A stretch of 64,000 bases of DNA from Phycisphaerales bacterium (GTDB lineage Bacteria; Planctomycetota; Phycisphaerae; Phycisphaerales; UBA1924). A program made the position numbers and the translations under genes. Within the stretch, counting starts at the first letter, position 1; every line of letters starts with the position of its first letter. The notes beneath the pieces are model-generated. The model was not told the origin of the DNA and made no database searches. It saw nothing but the letters and a program-made list of their open reading frames with translations. This document shows, in pieces, positions 51,492 through 60,498 of the stretch. Location: assembly GCA_016699835.1 (NCBI GenBank), contig CP064987.1, forward strand, positions 1,302,001-1,366,000. The letters run 5' to 3'.

Positions 51492-53167
51492 GACGCGAGC
51501 AGGCCGTCGCGTGGGGTGGGTTGCATGGCGGGGAAGGCGTGGTCAAGCCCGAGGGCGAGCGTGGCACTCGAGAGGCGCATGAGGCCCTGGCGCAGATCTT
51601 GTGAGCCGATGGGGATGTTGCCAAGGCGCTGGGCTTCTGCTGCTGCCGAGAGCGAGCCGAGGAAGGCGGCCTGGAGCGGCGTGGCACCGGAGGCGAGGGC
51701 GAGCGTGCTCGTCGCGAGGAGCGCATCGCCGCAACCGAGGGGATCGACGGGGAACCCGCTGAGCGCCGGGACGTGCTCGCCCCGGACGCGTGAGCGATTG
51801 GGGTCGTCCGCGTCGCCGGCGGTTGCGCCCGCGAGTGGCTCGAAGGCGATGAGGCCGTCGCCACCGAGGGTGATAATGAGGTTGGCGCAGCCGCTCTCGC
51901 GGATGACGCGCCACGCGGCGGCGGGGAGGCTCTCGTCGAAGGATCGCGTCGCGCCGCGAACCTCGCTCTCGCTGGGCGTGAGGAGGTCGAAGTTGCGGAA
52001 ACTGGTCAGTGGCGAGCGTGGCCCGCTGACATCGCCCGCGAGCGTGCCGACGCGGGGGCGCAACGCCGAGCCGAGACGGACGATGAGTTCGGGCGAGAGC
52101 AAGCCGTTGCCGAAGTCGGCGACGATGGCGGCGTCACACGACGTGGCGTGGCGCACGGCCTGGAGGATCAGTTCGTCCTGCGTCCGCGCATCGAGCACGA
52201 TCGGGCTCAGGCAGTTGACCTTCATCACTTTCTGGGCGCCGACGAGGTAGCGGTGCTTCTCGGGCATCTCGCCGGGGATCCGGACAGAGGCGACCTCGAC
52301 GCCCTCGGCCTCGAGGCGGAGGCGCAGGCCCTGGTCGTGCTCGGCGAGGCCCGTGAGGAGAACTGGATTCGCGCCCAGCGATGCGAGGTGGCGGGCGATG
52401 ATCGCCGAGGCGCCGTCGTACCGACGGCGTTCGAGCGGGCGCAGGGTGAGCACGGGTGATTCGGCGGCCACTTCGGGCTGGTCGCAGAGGGAGTAGACAT
52501 CGAGGATCGTCTCACCCACGACGAGCACGCGCTTGCCACGGAACGCGCTGATCAGCGAGGAAAGGCGCGCCGGATCGAGTTCCTCGCGCGAGAGGAGTTG
52601 GCCCAGACGGGCGTGGTAGGGATCGATGGATCGCTCGAGCGAGGCGATGAGGGCGGTCGAGGAGAAGACCACATCGCCCGACGAGAAGACGACGCGGCCG
52701 CCCGCGGACTCGACGATCTCTCGCTCGTGAGTGAATCGCGGGTCCTGGTTTGTTTCGTACTCCTTGCCCTTCACGTAGACATCGGGTTTGACCGCAGCGA
52801 GCAGGTCGGCGGCCGTCGGGGACGGGTCGATGTAGACCCAGTCCACGCAGTCGAGCTCGGCGAGATTCTCGGCTCGGAGTTCCTCGGGGATGAGCGGCGC
52901 GCCCTGACGCTTGGAGTATGCGGCGTCGCCCGTGATGCTCACGAGGAGGACGTCGGCGTGGCTTCTGGCCTGTCGCAGGTGGCGAATGTGACCGGGGTGG
53001 ACGATGTCGAAGCAGCCGTGGCACTGGGCGACGCGGAGGCCCTTCTTCCGGGCGGCATCGCGGCGTGCGATGAGGTCTTCGCGCGAGAGCACCTTGCCGG
53101 TAGCCGAGGCGCGACCGCCCTCACCACCCCCTCCACCAGAACCCGAACTGCCGGCACGCTTCGCCAT
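51488..53167 (-). CDS. HldE-like bifunctional enzyme with reversed domain order
   Basis: This 559-residue protein combines a cytidylyltransferase domain (residues 30-180: GLRVAQCHGCFDIVHPGHI with the H-x-G-H motif, then VYVKGKEYET) and a PfkB-type sugar kinase domain (about 200-555: VLVVGETILDVYSLC, VKVNCLSP and DPLGCGDALLA, the anion-hole/catalytic Asp motif). In Gram-negative HldE the kinase comes first. These two activities make ADP-heptose from sedoheptulose-7-phosphate for LPS core; here the product may be a nucleotide-activated heptose or related sugar. A Ser/Gly-rich 22-residue leader precedes. It is divergent from the CgeB-like gene. Confidence 0.9.
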   Translation of the reverse strand: MAKRAGSSGSGGGGGEGGRASATGKVLSREDLIARRDAARKKGLRVAQCHGCFDIVHPGHIRHLRQARSHADVLLVSITGDAAYSKRQGAPLIPEELRAENLAELDCVDWVYIDPSPTAADLLAAVKPDVYVKGKEYETNQDPRFTHEREIVESAGGRVVFSSGDVVFSSTALIASLERSIDPYHARLGQLLSREELDPARLSSLISAFRGKRVLVVGETILDVYSLCDQPEVAAESPVLTLRPLERRRYDGASAIIARHLASLGANPVLLTGLAEHDQGLRLRLEAEGVEVASVRIPGEMPEKHRYLVGAQKVMKVNCLSPIVLDARTQDELILQAVRHATSCDAAIVADFGNGLLSPELIVRLGSALRPRVGTLAGDVSGPRSPLTSFRNFDLLTPSESEVRGATRSFDESLPAAAWRVIRESGCANLIITLGGDGLIAFEPLAGATAGDADDPNRSRVRGEHVPALSGFPVDPLGCGDALLATSTLALASGATPLQAAFLGSLSAAAEAQRLGNIPIGSQDLRQGLMRLSSATLALGLDHAFPAMQPTPRDGLLAS

Positions 53168-53275
53168 GCGTTGGTTATCGGTTCAATCGATCGCCCGAAT
53201 CAACCCGAGAACCGCAGTGGCAGAGGACCGGCAAAATCTGCTCGCGATACCCAACATCAACCGATCTACGCCCGC

Positions 53276-55807
53276 ATGCTTGGCGTGCCGACGCCCTCTC
53301 ACTCCCCCGCGCGCCCGGCGTCCACGAACCCGCTTCGGGCGGTGCTGCTCGCGCGGGGCAAGACGGGCGACGCGTGGTCGATCCTGCCCCAGGCGTTGCC
53401 GGTGCTTCGGCAGAGTCCCGGCGACGTCGAACTCTCGCTTCTCGTCGCGACGAAGTTTGCCGATCTCGGGCTGCGCACGCTAGCGAGTGAGGTTCTCCAG
53501 GCGGTGACATTGGTTCAGGGTGGAGACGCGGGCAAGGATGCCACGTTGGCCTCGGTGCGTGAGCGGATCGCGGGTCTGCCGGACGATCGCCTCTCGCTTG
53601 AGCGTCGGAAGGACATTCTCAGTCGCAATCTCGACTCGCTCGCGACGCGAGCGCAAGGGGCGATCGATCTGCGATCGATGGTGGAGTCGTGGCATGAGAC
53701 GGCCGAGTCGGAGGAGTGCTTTGTCTCGCGGGACGGCAACGTCATCCGACGTGCGAAGGACCGGGCGGTCTCGCGGATTGTTGATGAGGTGTCGTTGGCG
53801 CGTCGGGCGTTTGTGCCGCCGGCGTCTGATGCGCCGGCATCGAGCGCGCAACCTGTGTATGTCGAAGGGCTTGATCCGCCGTGGTTGGCACGTTGGGTGT
53901 ACGAATCCACGCAGACACGCGCGGACGGGCTTCGCACGAGAGTGGTGATCGTGGAGGCCGACGTGGTGAGCGCGTTGCGGGGGCTTTCGGTTGTGGATCT
54001 GGCCGAGATGCTCGCGGACGATCGCGTGGTGATGTTCGCGGGTGATCGCGCGGGCGAAGCACTCGATGCGTGGCTTCGCGATCGATTCGATACGGCGCTT
54101 GGTGAGCGTGTGATCACGGCACCCGGCAGCGGCGTGCGGGCGACGTTTGGATCGTTACAAGGCGTCGCGGCGATCCTCGGTGCGGCACGCCAGGCCCAGC
54201 AGGCCGAACTCAACAGCAGTCACGACGCGGCGAGAGTAATCGACACAAGGCGAGACGACGCGTGGTGGGCGGAGCGGTACTCAGCGGCAGGCGCACACGA
54301 TCCACTGCGGATTCTGATCCTGACCTCGCGGCTGACGACATACACCCAGCACTCGTCGCGCGATCTGGCCGAGTGCTTCCGTCGGCTGGGGCACGAGGCA
54401 CGCGTGCTCATCGAGCCGGATGACGCGTCGCTGCTCACGTCCAATGCCCACTGGCGACAGCATGCGGAATGGCGGCCCGACCTCGTGCTCTCGATCAACA
54501 ACACGCGTTCGATGCTCGGCGGCGTCATGCCCGCCGGCGTCCCGATGGTGACATGGATCCAGGACAAGGTGGTGGCGATGTTCCAGACCGCGACCGGACG
54601 AGCGATGGGGACGCGTGATTTTCTCGTGGGGCATCTGCACCCGGAACTCTTCGATACGTTCGGATTCCCGCGGGAGCAATGCCTGTATTCGCCGGTGCTG
54701 GCGAGCGAGGTGAAGTTCCATGATGGACCGATCGACGAGTCGCGACGGTCGCGGTATGAGTGCGAGGTGGCGTACGTCAGCCATCATGCGGAGTCTCCCT
54801 CGGCGCTGGCCGAGCGACTTGTGGCGATGTCCCCCGAGGGGTTCAGGACGCTGCTCTTCGCGATGATGTCGGATCTGATGCCCGAGATCGAGCGTGTGAT
54901 CGGCGCACCGATCCGTGAGGAGATGACCACGTCGCTGCGTCGAGCGTCACGCGAGATCTGCGATCGGCACGCGGGCGCGCGGGCGGATGAGGCGATGCGG
55001 AGCGCGATCTTCAACAACTATGCCGCCCCTATCGCGGAACGGGCACTTCGACACCAGATGCTCGAGTGGGCTCGCGAGTTGTGCGAGGAGCGGTCGTGGC
55101 GGTTGCACCTCTACGGGAACAACTGGGATCGGCACTCAACGCTTGGGAGATTTGCCAAGGGGCCGCTCGCGCACGATGAGGACCTTCGAGCGGCGTACCA
55201 GGCGGCTCGCGTGCACCTCCACGCGGGGCTGGGTGGTTTGCAGCACCAGCGCGTGATGGAATGCGCTCTCTCGGGTGGGCTGGTGCTCCTTCGAATCAAG
55301 CGAGAGGACCTCAACGAGATCGAGTGGTGGGCGCAGGAAACGATTCGAGCGACGCCGGGCGTTCGAATCGAGCATTTTTCGTGCCGGTTTCCTGGAAAGC
55401 ACGCGTGGGCGCCGATCGCGGACCATGTGCCCGCGATGCTCAACCAGCGCGTGCGGGATCGGGTGGGCCTGCCGCGTGGTCCCATCGAGCCGCAGTGCCT
55501 GTACGTCACGCACATCGAACCGGGAACGCACTGGGTGTCGCGGTTCGGACAGACGTTGTCGTATGACGCTTCGTGGTATGTGGGCGATCCGAGCGAGACG
55601 GGGTTCTGGTCGCGCGAGTCGTTCCGCGAGAACGTGGCGAGGGCGGTCGAGAGCGAGGGGCATCGCGCGGGATGGAGCCGATGGCAGCGGCGATGCACGA
55701 GAAGCGCGTTCTCGTTCGATGCGTTTGCGCGAGAGGTCGTGGATCTTGTGGGACGGACGCTCCGAGCCAACGCGTCGTGTTCGTCGTCCAAAGCACATAC
55801 TGAGTGA
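53276..55807 (+). CDS. Large glycosyltransferase, CgeB/GT4-like
   Basis: The 843-residue cytosolic protein has an N-terminal region of about 330 residues without clear motifs. LRILILTSRLTTYTQHSSRDLAECFRRLGHE at about 345 starts a GT-B fold. VPMVTWIQDKVVAMF, HLHPELFDTFGFPREQ and CEVAYVSHH follow, then the C-terminal donor half: SWRLHLYGNNWDRHSTLGRFAKGPL, YQAARVHLHAGLGGLQHQRVMECALSGG with the family E-C-A-x-x-G-G. This is the spore-maturation CgeB/Glyco_trans_1_2 pattern. ATG 53276 follows the divergent promoter region; an open frame runs 226 codons further upstream, antisense to hldE. Donor and acceptor sugars are unknown. Confidence 0.82.
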   Translation: MLGVPTPSHSPARPASTNPLRAVLLARGKTGDAWSILPQALPVLRQSPGDVELSLLVATKFADLGLRTLASEVLQAVTLVQGGDAGKDATLASVRERIAGLPDDRLSLERRKDILSRNLDSLATRAQGAIDLRSMVESWHETAESEECFVSRDGNVIRRAKDRAVSRIVDEVSLARRAFVPPASDAPASSAQPVYVEGLDPPWLARWVYESTQTRADGLRTRVVIVEADVVSALRGLSVVDLAEMLADDRVVMFAGDRAGEALDAWLRDRFDTALGERVITAPGSGVRATFGSLQGVAAILGAARQAQQAELNSSHDAARVIDTRRDDAWWAERYSAAGAHDPLRILILTSRLTTYTQHSSRDLAECFRRLGHEARVLIEPDDASLLTSNAHWRQHAEWRPDLVLSINNTRSMLGGVMPAGVPMVTWIQDKVVAMFQTATGRAMGTRDFLVGHLHPELFDTFGFPREQCLYSPVLASEVKFHDGPIDESRRSRYECEVAYVSHHAESPSALAERLVAMSPEGFRTLLFAMMSDLMPEIERVIGAPIREEMTTSLRRASREICDRHAGARADEAMRSAIFNNYAAPIAERALRHQMLEWARELCEERSWRLHLYGNNWDRHSTLGRFAKGPLAHDEDLRAAYQAARVHLHAGLGGLQHQRVMECALSGGLVLLRIKREDLNEIEWWAQETIRATPGVRIEHFSCRFPGKHAWAPIADHVPAMLNQRVRDRVGLPRGPIEPQCLYVTHIEPGTHWVSRFGQTLSYDASWYVGDPSETGFWSRESFRENVARAVESEGHRAGWSRWQRRCTRSAFSFDAFAREVVDLVGRTLRANASCSSSKAHTE

Positions 55808-55816
55808 GAAGTTCGG

Positions 55817-56944
55817 TTACGCCGACCGTCGCCACTCGTAGATGCGGATCACGGGCACGCCACGCGGTCCGAAAATGGCCGCGGCACGACGTGCGAGCGC
55901 CTCTTCCATCGAGTCCGACGAGACGACGACGGCATCGACGGCACAGGCAGGGTCGCTTGGCGAGTAGACACGAACGCCCTTGAGGCGCGATGACTTTGGC
56001 GCGTCGTCGATCACGCCGGCGATGGTGAGCCCATGGCGTTCGAAGGCCTCGAAGCCGAGATCGCGGGTGTGTTGACCGGCGCCATAGAGGGCGATTCGCC
56101 TGGCGCCGAGGACGCGGCACTGGAGCGCGGCACGATCGAAGAGCGCGGCCCGTGCGTCGTCGGGAGTAGAGATTCCCGCCGGCATCGGTGGCGGGAGAAT
56201 CACGGGCGCCGGCGGAACCGGGACCGCAGCGAGAGCCTCGGCCGCCGCAATCGAGCGGTCGTCCACCCACCCCAGGCGCGCGAGTTCACGCACGGCGAAC
56301 GGAGCGGCCCGATAGTCGGCGTGGATCGCGTCCATGAAGAACTCATCGCGGGCGATACCTCTGCGATCGGCGAGTGAACGACTAATATCGATCACGGGCG
56401 CGTCAAGAGACCTTGCCTCGCGCGCGAGCGCTGAGTTGAACGCTCGGGCGGCCCGGCGATGCTCCGTGGGCGTGCCGCGGGCGCCCCAGTCGTCGGGGAC
56501 GAACTCGGTTCGCGTCGGGTAGATCGCGAGGAAAGCGAGATCGCGTGAGCCGACGATCGATCGCGCGGCCTTGACGTAACGTGCGGCAAGGTCTCGCACG
56601 ATCAACTCGATGGATCGTCCTTGCTGCTCGGCCTGGGGCGAGACGTGACGGCGACAATCGATCTCGCCAAAGACCATGAGCACGCGGTCGTTGGGTGCCG
56701 CGGAGTCGAGCGCCCGGCGGATCATCGTGCGCACGCGATGCCTCGGCGTAGCGAGGCTGTGCGCGAGAAACTGACCGGTGCGGTGCACACACACACCCGG
56801 GATCGCGCACGCGGCCTTCGCGGGCATCTCTGGCACGAGGCCCGGCAGGCCGGCGAGGAATGAGACGTGGCTGTCGCCGATCACGTGCACAGAGCGTTCG
56901 GTGCGGCGGACCGATCGCCCTGTTCGTGTCGTTCCACGAGTCAC
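55817..56944 (-). CDS. SGNH-hydrolase-like protein with a C-terminal GAGxHT domain
   Basis: The 375-residue protein begins near VTRGTTRTGRSVRRTERSVHVIGDSHVSFLAG, where G-D-S-H recalls the block I serine motif of SGNH/GDSL esterases. FGEIDCRRHV and DAIHADYRAA, with the Asp/His pair, follow. This would suit an O-acyl transferase or esterase acting on glycans. Residues 270-370 form a Rossmann-like module, ARRIALYGAGQHTRDL then GVIDDAP and VDAVVVSSDS, which recurs in the neighbouring genes. GTG 56944 overlaps the stop of the upstream gene (GTGA), so translation is coupled. Confidence 0.72.
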   Translation of the reverse strand: MTRGTTRTGRSVRRTERSVHVIGDSHVSFLAGLPGLVPEMPAKAACAIPGVCVHRTGQFLAHSLATPRHRVRTMIRRALDSAAPNDRVLMVFGEIDCRRHVSPQAEQQGRSIELIVRDLAARYVKAARSIVGSRDLAFLAIYPTRTEFVPDDWGARGTPTEHRRAARAFNSALAREARSLDAPVIDISRSLADRRGIARDEFFMDAIHADYRAAPFAVRELARLGWVDDRSIAAAEALAAVPVPPAPVILPPPMPAGISTPDDARAALFDRAALQCRVLGARRIALYGAGQHTRDLGFEAFERHGLTIAGVIDDAPKSSRLKGVRVYSPSDPACAVDAVVVSSDSMEEALARRAAAIFGPRGVPVIRIYEWRRSA

Positions 56945-58440
56945 GCCACGGCTCCGAGGGCGTGACGCGGCATCCGCACCATGGGCTTGGGCAGGTGCAT
57001 CCAGAGCACGGGAACACCCGATCGCTCGAACCGCGCGACATAGTCGGCCGGCATGCCCAGGGGACGCCGAGCGTCGGCATCGATCACCGCGTGCAGTCCC
57101 ATCTTCAAGGCCTGTTCGACCGAGACGGCGCGAGCACCAAAGACACTCGACGCGCCCGAGTCGCGCGTGGTCGAGATGACGCACTCGAACCGATCGGCGA
57201 AGGACTCGAACCATGAGGTCTGCTCGAGGTGGGCCGTCTCAACGCCGGCGATCCCGAGGCGTGTGACACCGTGCCGGTGGAGCATCTCGAGGGCCGTCTC
57301 CATCCGCGCCGATCGCTCCTGGTGCGACGCCGGGTAGAGGCGCTGGACCGGGATGTTGTGCTCAAAGAATGGCGTGGCGTTGTCCCACATCGAGTGCTCG
57401 TGCATGTTCGCAGAGAGGACGACGCCCCTCACGCCGCGTTCGATCGCCTCCTCGATAGAGACAATCGGCCAGTTCCAGAGCCTCTGGCCCTGTTGCGATT
57501 CGTTGTCGTCGATGATGCAGTCGATGGGAACGGGCGAGGCGGCGAGGACATCCGAGACGCCACGGGTGTGCGTTCCGGAGCCATAGACCGCGATGGGCCC
57601 GACGCCGCGTTTGGCAAGCTCGTCGAGGGCCCCGCGCATCGCGAGCATCCAGGCGGCGCGCCCCCCCTCGATATAGGTCATCTGGGCCATGCGGATCTCG
57701 GCCAGATGCAGCGCCCCCTGCGCCAGCACCGACGAGTCGAACACTCTCGGGCGCCCGTTGGCGTCGTGCATCGGGCGGGCCGGCTGGTGCCCGGGGAATC
57801 GACTCCATGATCGATTGATGTACATCTGGCAATCGGCGAGATCTCGAGCCTCGACCTGCTCCTGCCAGTACCCGGGCTTCTCCTCGCCGCGGCGCGTGAA
57901 GTGATCGTGGAAGTGTGAGAGATCGGGGCGCTCCCAGAGCACGCCCAGGCCTTTGGCGAGCCAGTACAACTCGTTGTCGGCCCAGTTGTGGCGGTAGCCG
58001 GAGTACATCGCGCCCTTGCCGTTGTACATCGTCGAGAACCACGCGCGCCCGATGAAGGGCGAGCCGCAGTATCGGCGGGCGACCATGAACTCGTCGCCAT
58101 GGGGCTGCATGACGCCGAAGGTGTCGGGGAAGCGCTCAAGGAACTGGCGCCCGAGTTCCTGGGCGGTGTGGTTGGGGTCGGGGAGCATGTCGTCGCCCCC
58201 CGAGACGACGATCGGGCAGGACGCGGGCACGATCTGCTGGCAGAGGATGTTCACACTCTCGGGCCAGCCCGGGTAGGAGTCGAACCAGACGGTGAGGTCC
58301 GCGGGAATATCGCCTCGCTCGTGATTCTGGAGGACGGCGATCTTGTACCCCATCTCACGCCACTTCGGGAGCACCTTTCGGCACTTCTCCGGATTAGCGG
58401 ATGGAATCGCGAACCAGACTTCGGGCGAACTGCTGGGCAT
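56941..58440 (-). CDS. GT-A-like protein with two GAGxHT-type domains
   Basis: This 499-residue protein has an N-terminal region (1-270) resembling a GT-A transferase: VWFAIPSANPEKCRKVLPKW, VSGGDDMLPD with a DxD-like site near residue 80, and HNWADNELYWLAKGLG. Next, IAVYGSGTHTRGVSDVL (285-301) with IIDDNESQQG and RGVVLSANMHE forms the Rossmann-like domain seen in its neighbours. A second, more degraded copy (VTRLGIAGVETAHLEQTSW, then VSVEQALKMGLHAVIDAD) follows at about 395-480. It is the first gene of a coupled pair with the SGNH-like protein and is divergent from the FkbM gene. Confidence 0.7.
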   Translation of the reverse strand: MPSSSPEVWFAIPSANPEKCRKVLPKWREMGYKIAVLQNHERGDIPADLTVWFDSYPGWPESVNILCQQIVPASCPIVVSGGDDMLPDPNHTAQELGRQFLERFPDTFGVMQPHGDEFMVARRYCGSPFIGRAWFSTMYNGKGAMYSGYRHNWADNELYWLAKGLGVLWERPDLSHFHDHFTRRGEEKPGYWQEQVEARDLADCQMYINRSWSRFPGHQPARPMHDANGRPRVFDSSVLAQGALHLAEIRMAQMTYIEGGRAAWMLAMRGALDELAKRGVGPIAVYGSGTHTRGVSDVLAASPVPIDCIIDDNESQQGQRLWNWPIVSIEEAIERGVRGVVLSANMHEHSMWDNATPFFEHNIPVQRLYPASHQERSARMETALEMLHRHGVTRLGIAGVETAHLEQTSWFESFADRFECVISTTRDSGASSVFGARAVSVEQALKMGLHAVIDADARRPLGMPADYVARFERSGVPVLWMHLPKPMVRMPRHALGAVA

Positions 58441-58647
58441 GGTGGGACTCGTGGGTGCGTGACGCTCCGCACCCTTGTTGGTGGCAGCGTGGCCCCGAGA
58501 CTATCGGCCCTGTCGGGACCCCCTCTTGAGCCCCAGAAGGGATCGCACGGTCCCGACTTGAGGGAATCCTTGACGTCGCGCAAAACGTCGACCTCACGCT
58601 CGATTCTGTCCTCAAGACCCCCCCTCGCGGGCACCGATAACCACCTC

Positions 58648-59727
58648 ATGCGACTCTTCGAGTATGACCCGTTCGTCTCCATGACCCGTGTGCTGAGCCC
58701 GGACGATCGCCTGACGATCATCGATGTGGGCGCCCACGTGGGCGTCGTGAGCCAGCACCTGCATCGGCTCTTCCCCAACGCCGACATCCACGCCTTTGAG
58801 CCCTCGCCCGAGACCTTCGCTCAACTCGAGGAGAACACCGCCGAGATTCCCGGCCTCGCCCGCCACCGCCTCGCGTGCGGCAGCCAGAGCGGCACGATCC
58901 CGTTCCACGTCACCGGGAACTCGTGGTGCTCCAGCGTGCTCCATCCGTCGGATCTCGGGAAGCGCTTCTACGGCGACTGGTACGACACCAAGAAGACGAT
59001 CGACGTTCAGGTCGTCCGGCTCGACGACTGGGCGCGGGACCGCGGGATCGACCACATCGACTTTCTCAAGTGCGATGCCCAGGGATACGACCTTGAGGTC
59101 CTCAAGGGGGCCGAGGGGCTGCTGACGACTCGGACGGGTGACGGGCTTAAGGGTCTGCACTGCGAGTTCCAGTTCGCCGCGGAATACGAGGGCTGCGCGA
59201 CCTTCACCGACATCGATGCGTACCTGCGTTCGCTCAACTTCACACTCTACCAGATGCACGAGTTGTGCCACAAGGGCAACGAGGAGCAGACGTCGTATGG
59301 CGACGGGTTGTGGCTGCGGGTGGACGTGCTCGAGGCGTTGCGGCGTCGGCCCGACTTGCCCGATCTCTCGCCCCGAGCACGCATCACGCGCGCTTTGTCG
59401 GCCTGCGCGAGCCGTGGCCGGACGCGAGTGGCGCTCTATGGAGCCGGTCGTCACACGCGCGACGTTCTTCCCAAACTCGTGGATGCGCCCCTCGAGATCA
59501 CGGCGGTCATCGATGACAACCCGGCCCTCGCGGGGACGCTGATCGAAGGAAAGCCGGTCGTCACGATCGAAAACGCCTTGGCCATTGGCTTCGACGCCGT
59601 GATTCTGTCCTCCGACGCCCACGAGAAGGCGTTGTGGGAGTCGAGCCGACCCTTGCGTGAGGCCGGCATTGCTGTTCTTCCGTTGTACGAGGCATCGCTT
59701 CTTCGCCATGTGTCCAAGGCCGCCTGA
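58648..59727 (+). CDS. FkbM-family methyltransferase fused to a GAGxHT domain
   Basis: This 359-residue protein has an N-terminal SAM-dependent methyltransferase: IIDVGAHVGVVSQHLHRLFP near residue 23, HAFEPSPETFAQLEEN near 47, VVRLDDWARDRGIDHIDFLKCDAQGYDLEVLKGA near 130, all typical of FkbM O-methyltransferases. From residue 250 the second domain is RTRVALYGAGRHTRDVLPKL, then AVIDDNPALAGTL, FDAVILSSDAHEKALW and VLPLYEAS. It probably methylates a sugar hydroxyl of a surface glycan. ATG 58648 has a poor ribosome binding site; the frame is open upstream. Confidence 0.85.
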   Translation: MRLFEYDPFVSMTRVLSPDDRLTIIDVGAHVGVVSQHLHRLFPNADIHAFEPSPETFAQLEENTAEIPGLARHRLACGSQSGTIPFHVTGNSWCSSVLHPSDLGKRFYGDWYDTKKTIDVQVVRLDDWARDRGIDHIDFLKCDAQGYDLEVLKGAEGLLTTRTGDGLKGLHCEFQFAAEYEGCATFTDIDAYLRSLNFTLYQMHELCHKGNEEQTSYGDGLWLRVDVLEALRRRPDLPDLSPRARITRALSACASRGRTRVALYGAGRHTRDVLPKLVDAPLEITAVIDDNPALAGTLIEGKPVVTIENALAIGFDAVILSSDAHEKALWESSRPLREAGIAVLPLYEASLLRHVSKAA

Positions 59728-59744
59728 GCACGAGGTCCCGTTCC

Positions 59745-60461
59745 ATGACCACCACCTTTGCCGCCTGTGAGCAGGAGTTCTTCACCCGGTTTGCCGGGAT
59801 GGGGTTCGAACCCACATGCATCCTGGACATCGGCGGCTCGAACGCCGCGTGGTCCACGACGATCCACAGCGTCTTTCCCGACGCTCGATATGAGATCTTC
59901 GAGCCGCTCGCGGGGCGTCGCGAGGACTACGACCGGATCCTCGAGTGGGCATTGCGGACACATCCAAACTTCAGGCTGCACACCATCGCCCTTGGGGCTG
60001 ACAATAGCGACGCCGAGTTCTGGAGCGAGCCGGCGGGTGTCGGCTCGTCGCTGCTCGTTTCGAACGTGCCGAAGGATCAGAAGATAACTGTTCCTGTCCG
60101 GCGACTGGATGACTATCTCGCGGACCAGCGTCTCTCACAGCCCCAGTTGATCAAGATCGACGTGCAGGGTGGGGAGCGCGAGGTGATCACCGGTGGCGCC
60201 AAGACGATCGAGGCGGCGGATGTGCTGCACCTCGAGACGTGGCTGACGCGCGGATATGGCCCAGCGACGCCTCTACTCACCGAACTCATTGACACGCTCC
60301 GCCCGATGGGGCACGTGCTGGTGCAACTCGGCGATTTCTGGCGCAAACCGAGCCAGGAACTCGCGAGCATCGATGCGTTCTTTGTGCACACGCGGATGAT
60401 CGATCGCCTGGCCAACCGGGGAGAGTTCCCTTGGCCCGCCACGTGGTCGTCCGCGGCCTGA
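59745..60461 (+). CDS. FkbM-family methyltransferase
   Basis: This 238-residue single-domain enzyme has CILDIGGSNAAWSTTIHSVF, the SAM-binding loop near residue 25, FEPLAGRREDYDRI near 50, VRRLDDYLADQRLSQPQLIKIDVQGGEREVI near 120 and LHLETWL near 165. It lacks the GAGxHT extension of the gene before it, 17 bases upstream. Substrate is probably a sugar or lipid-linked sugar of the cluster. GAGCACGAGGTC precedes ATG 59745. Confidence 0.88.
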   Translation: MTTTFAACEQEFFTRFAGMGFEPTCILDIGGSNAAWSTTIHSVFPDARYEIFEPLAGRREDYDRILEWALRTHPNFRLHTIALGADNSDAEFWSEPAGVGSSLLVSNVPKDQKITVPVRRLDDYLADQRLSQPQLIKIDVQGGEREVITGGAKTIEAADVLHLETWLTRGYGPATPLLTELIDTLRPMGHVLVQLGDFWRKPSQELASIDAFFVHTRMIDRLANRGEFPWPATWSSAA

Positions 60462-60498
60462 TCCACACACCGCCTTAGGTTCTGAAAGCGAGCGTCGC

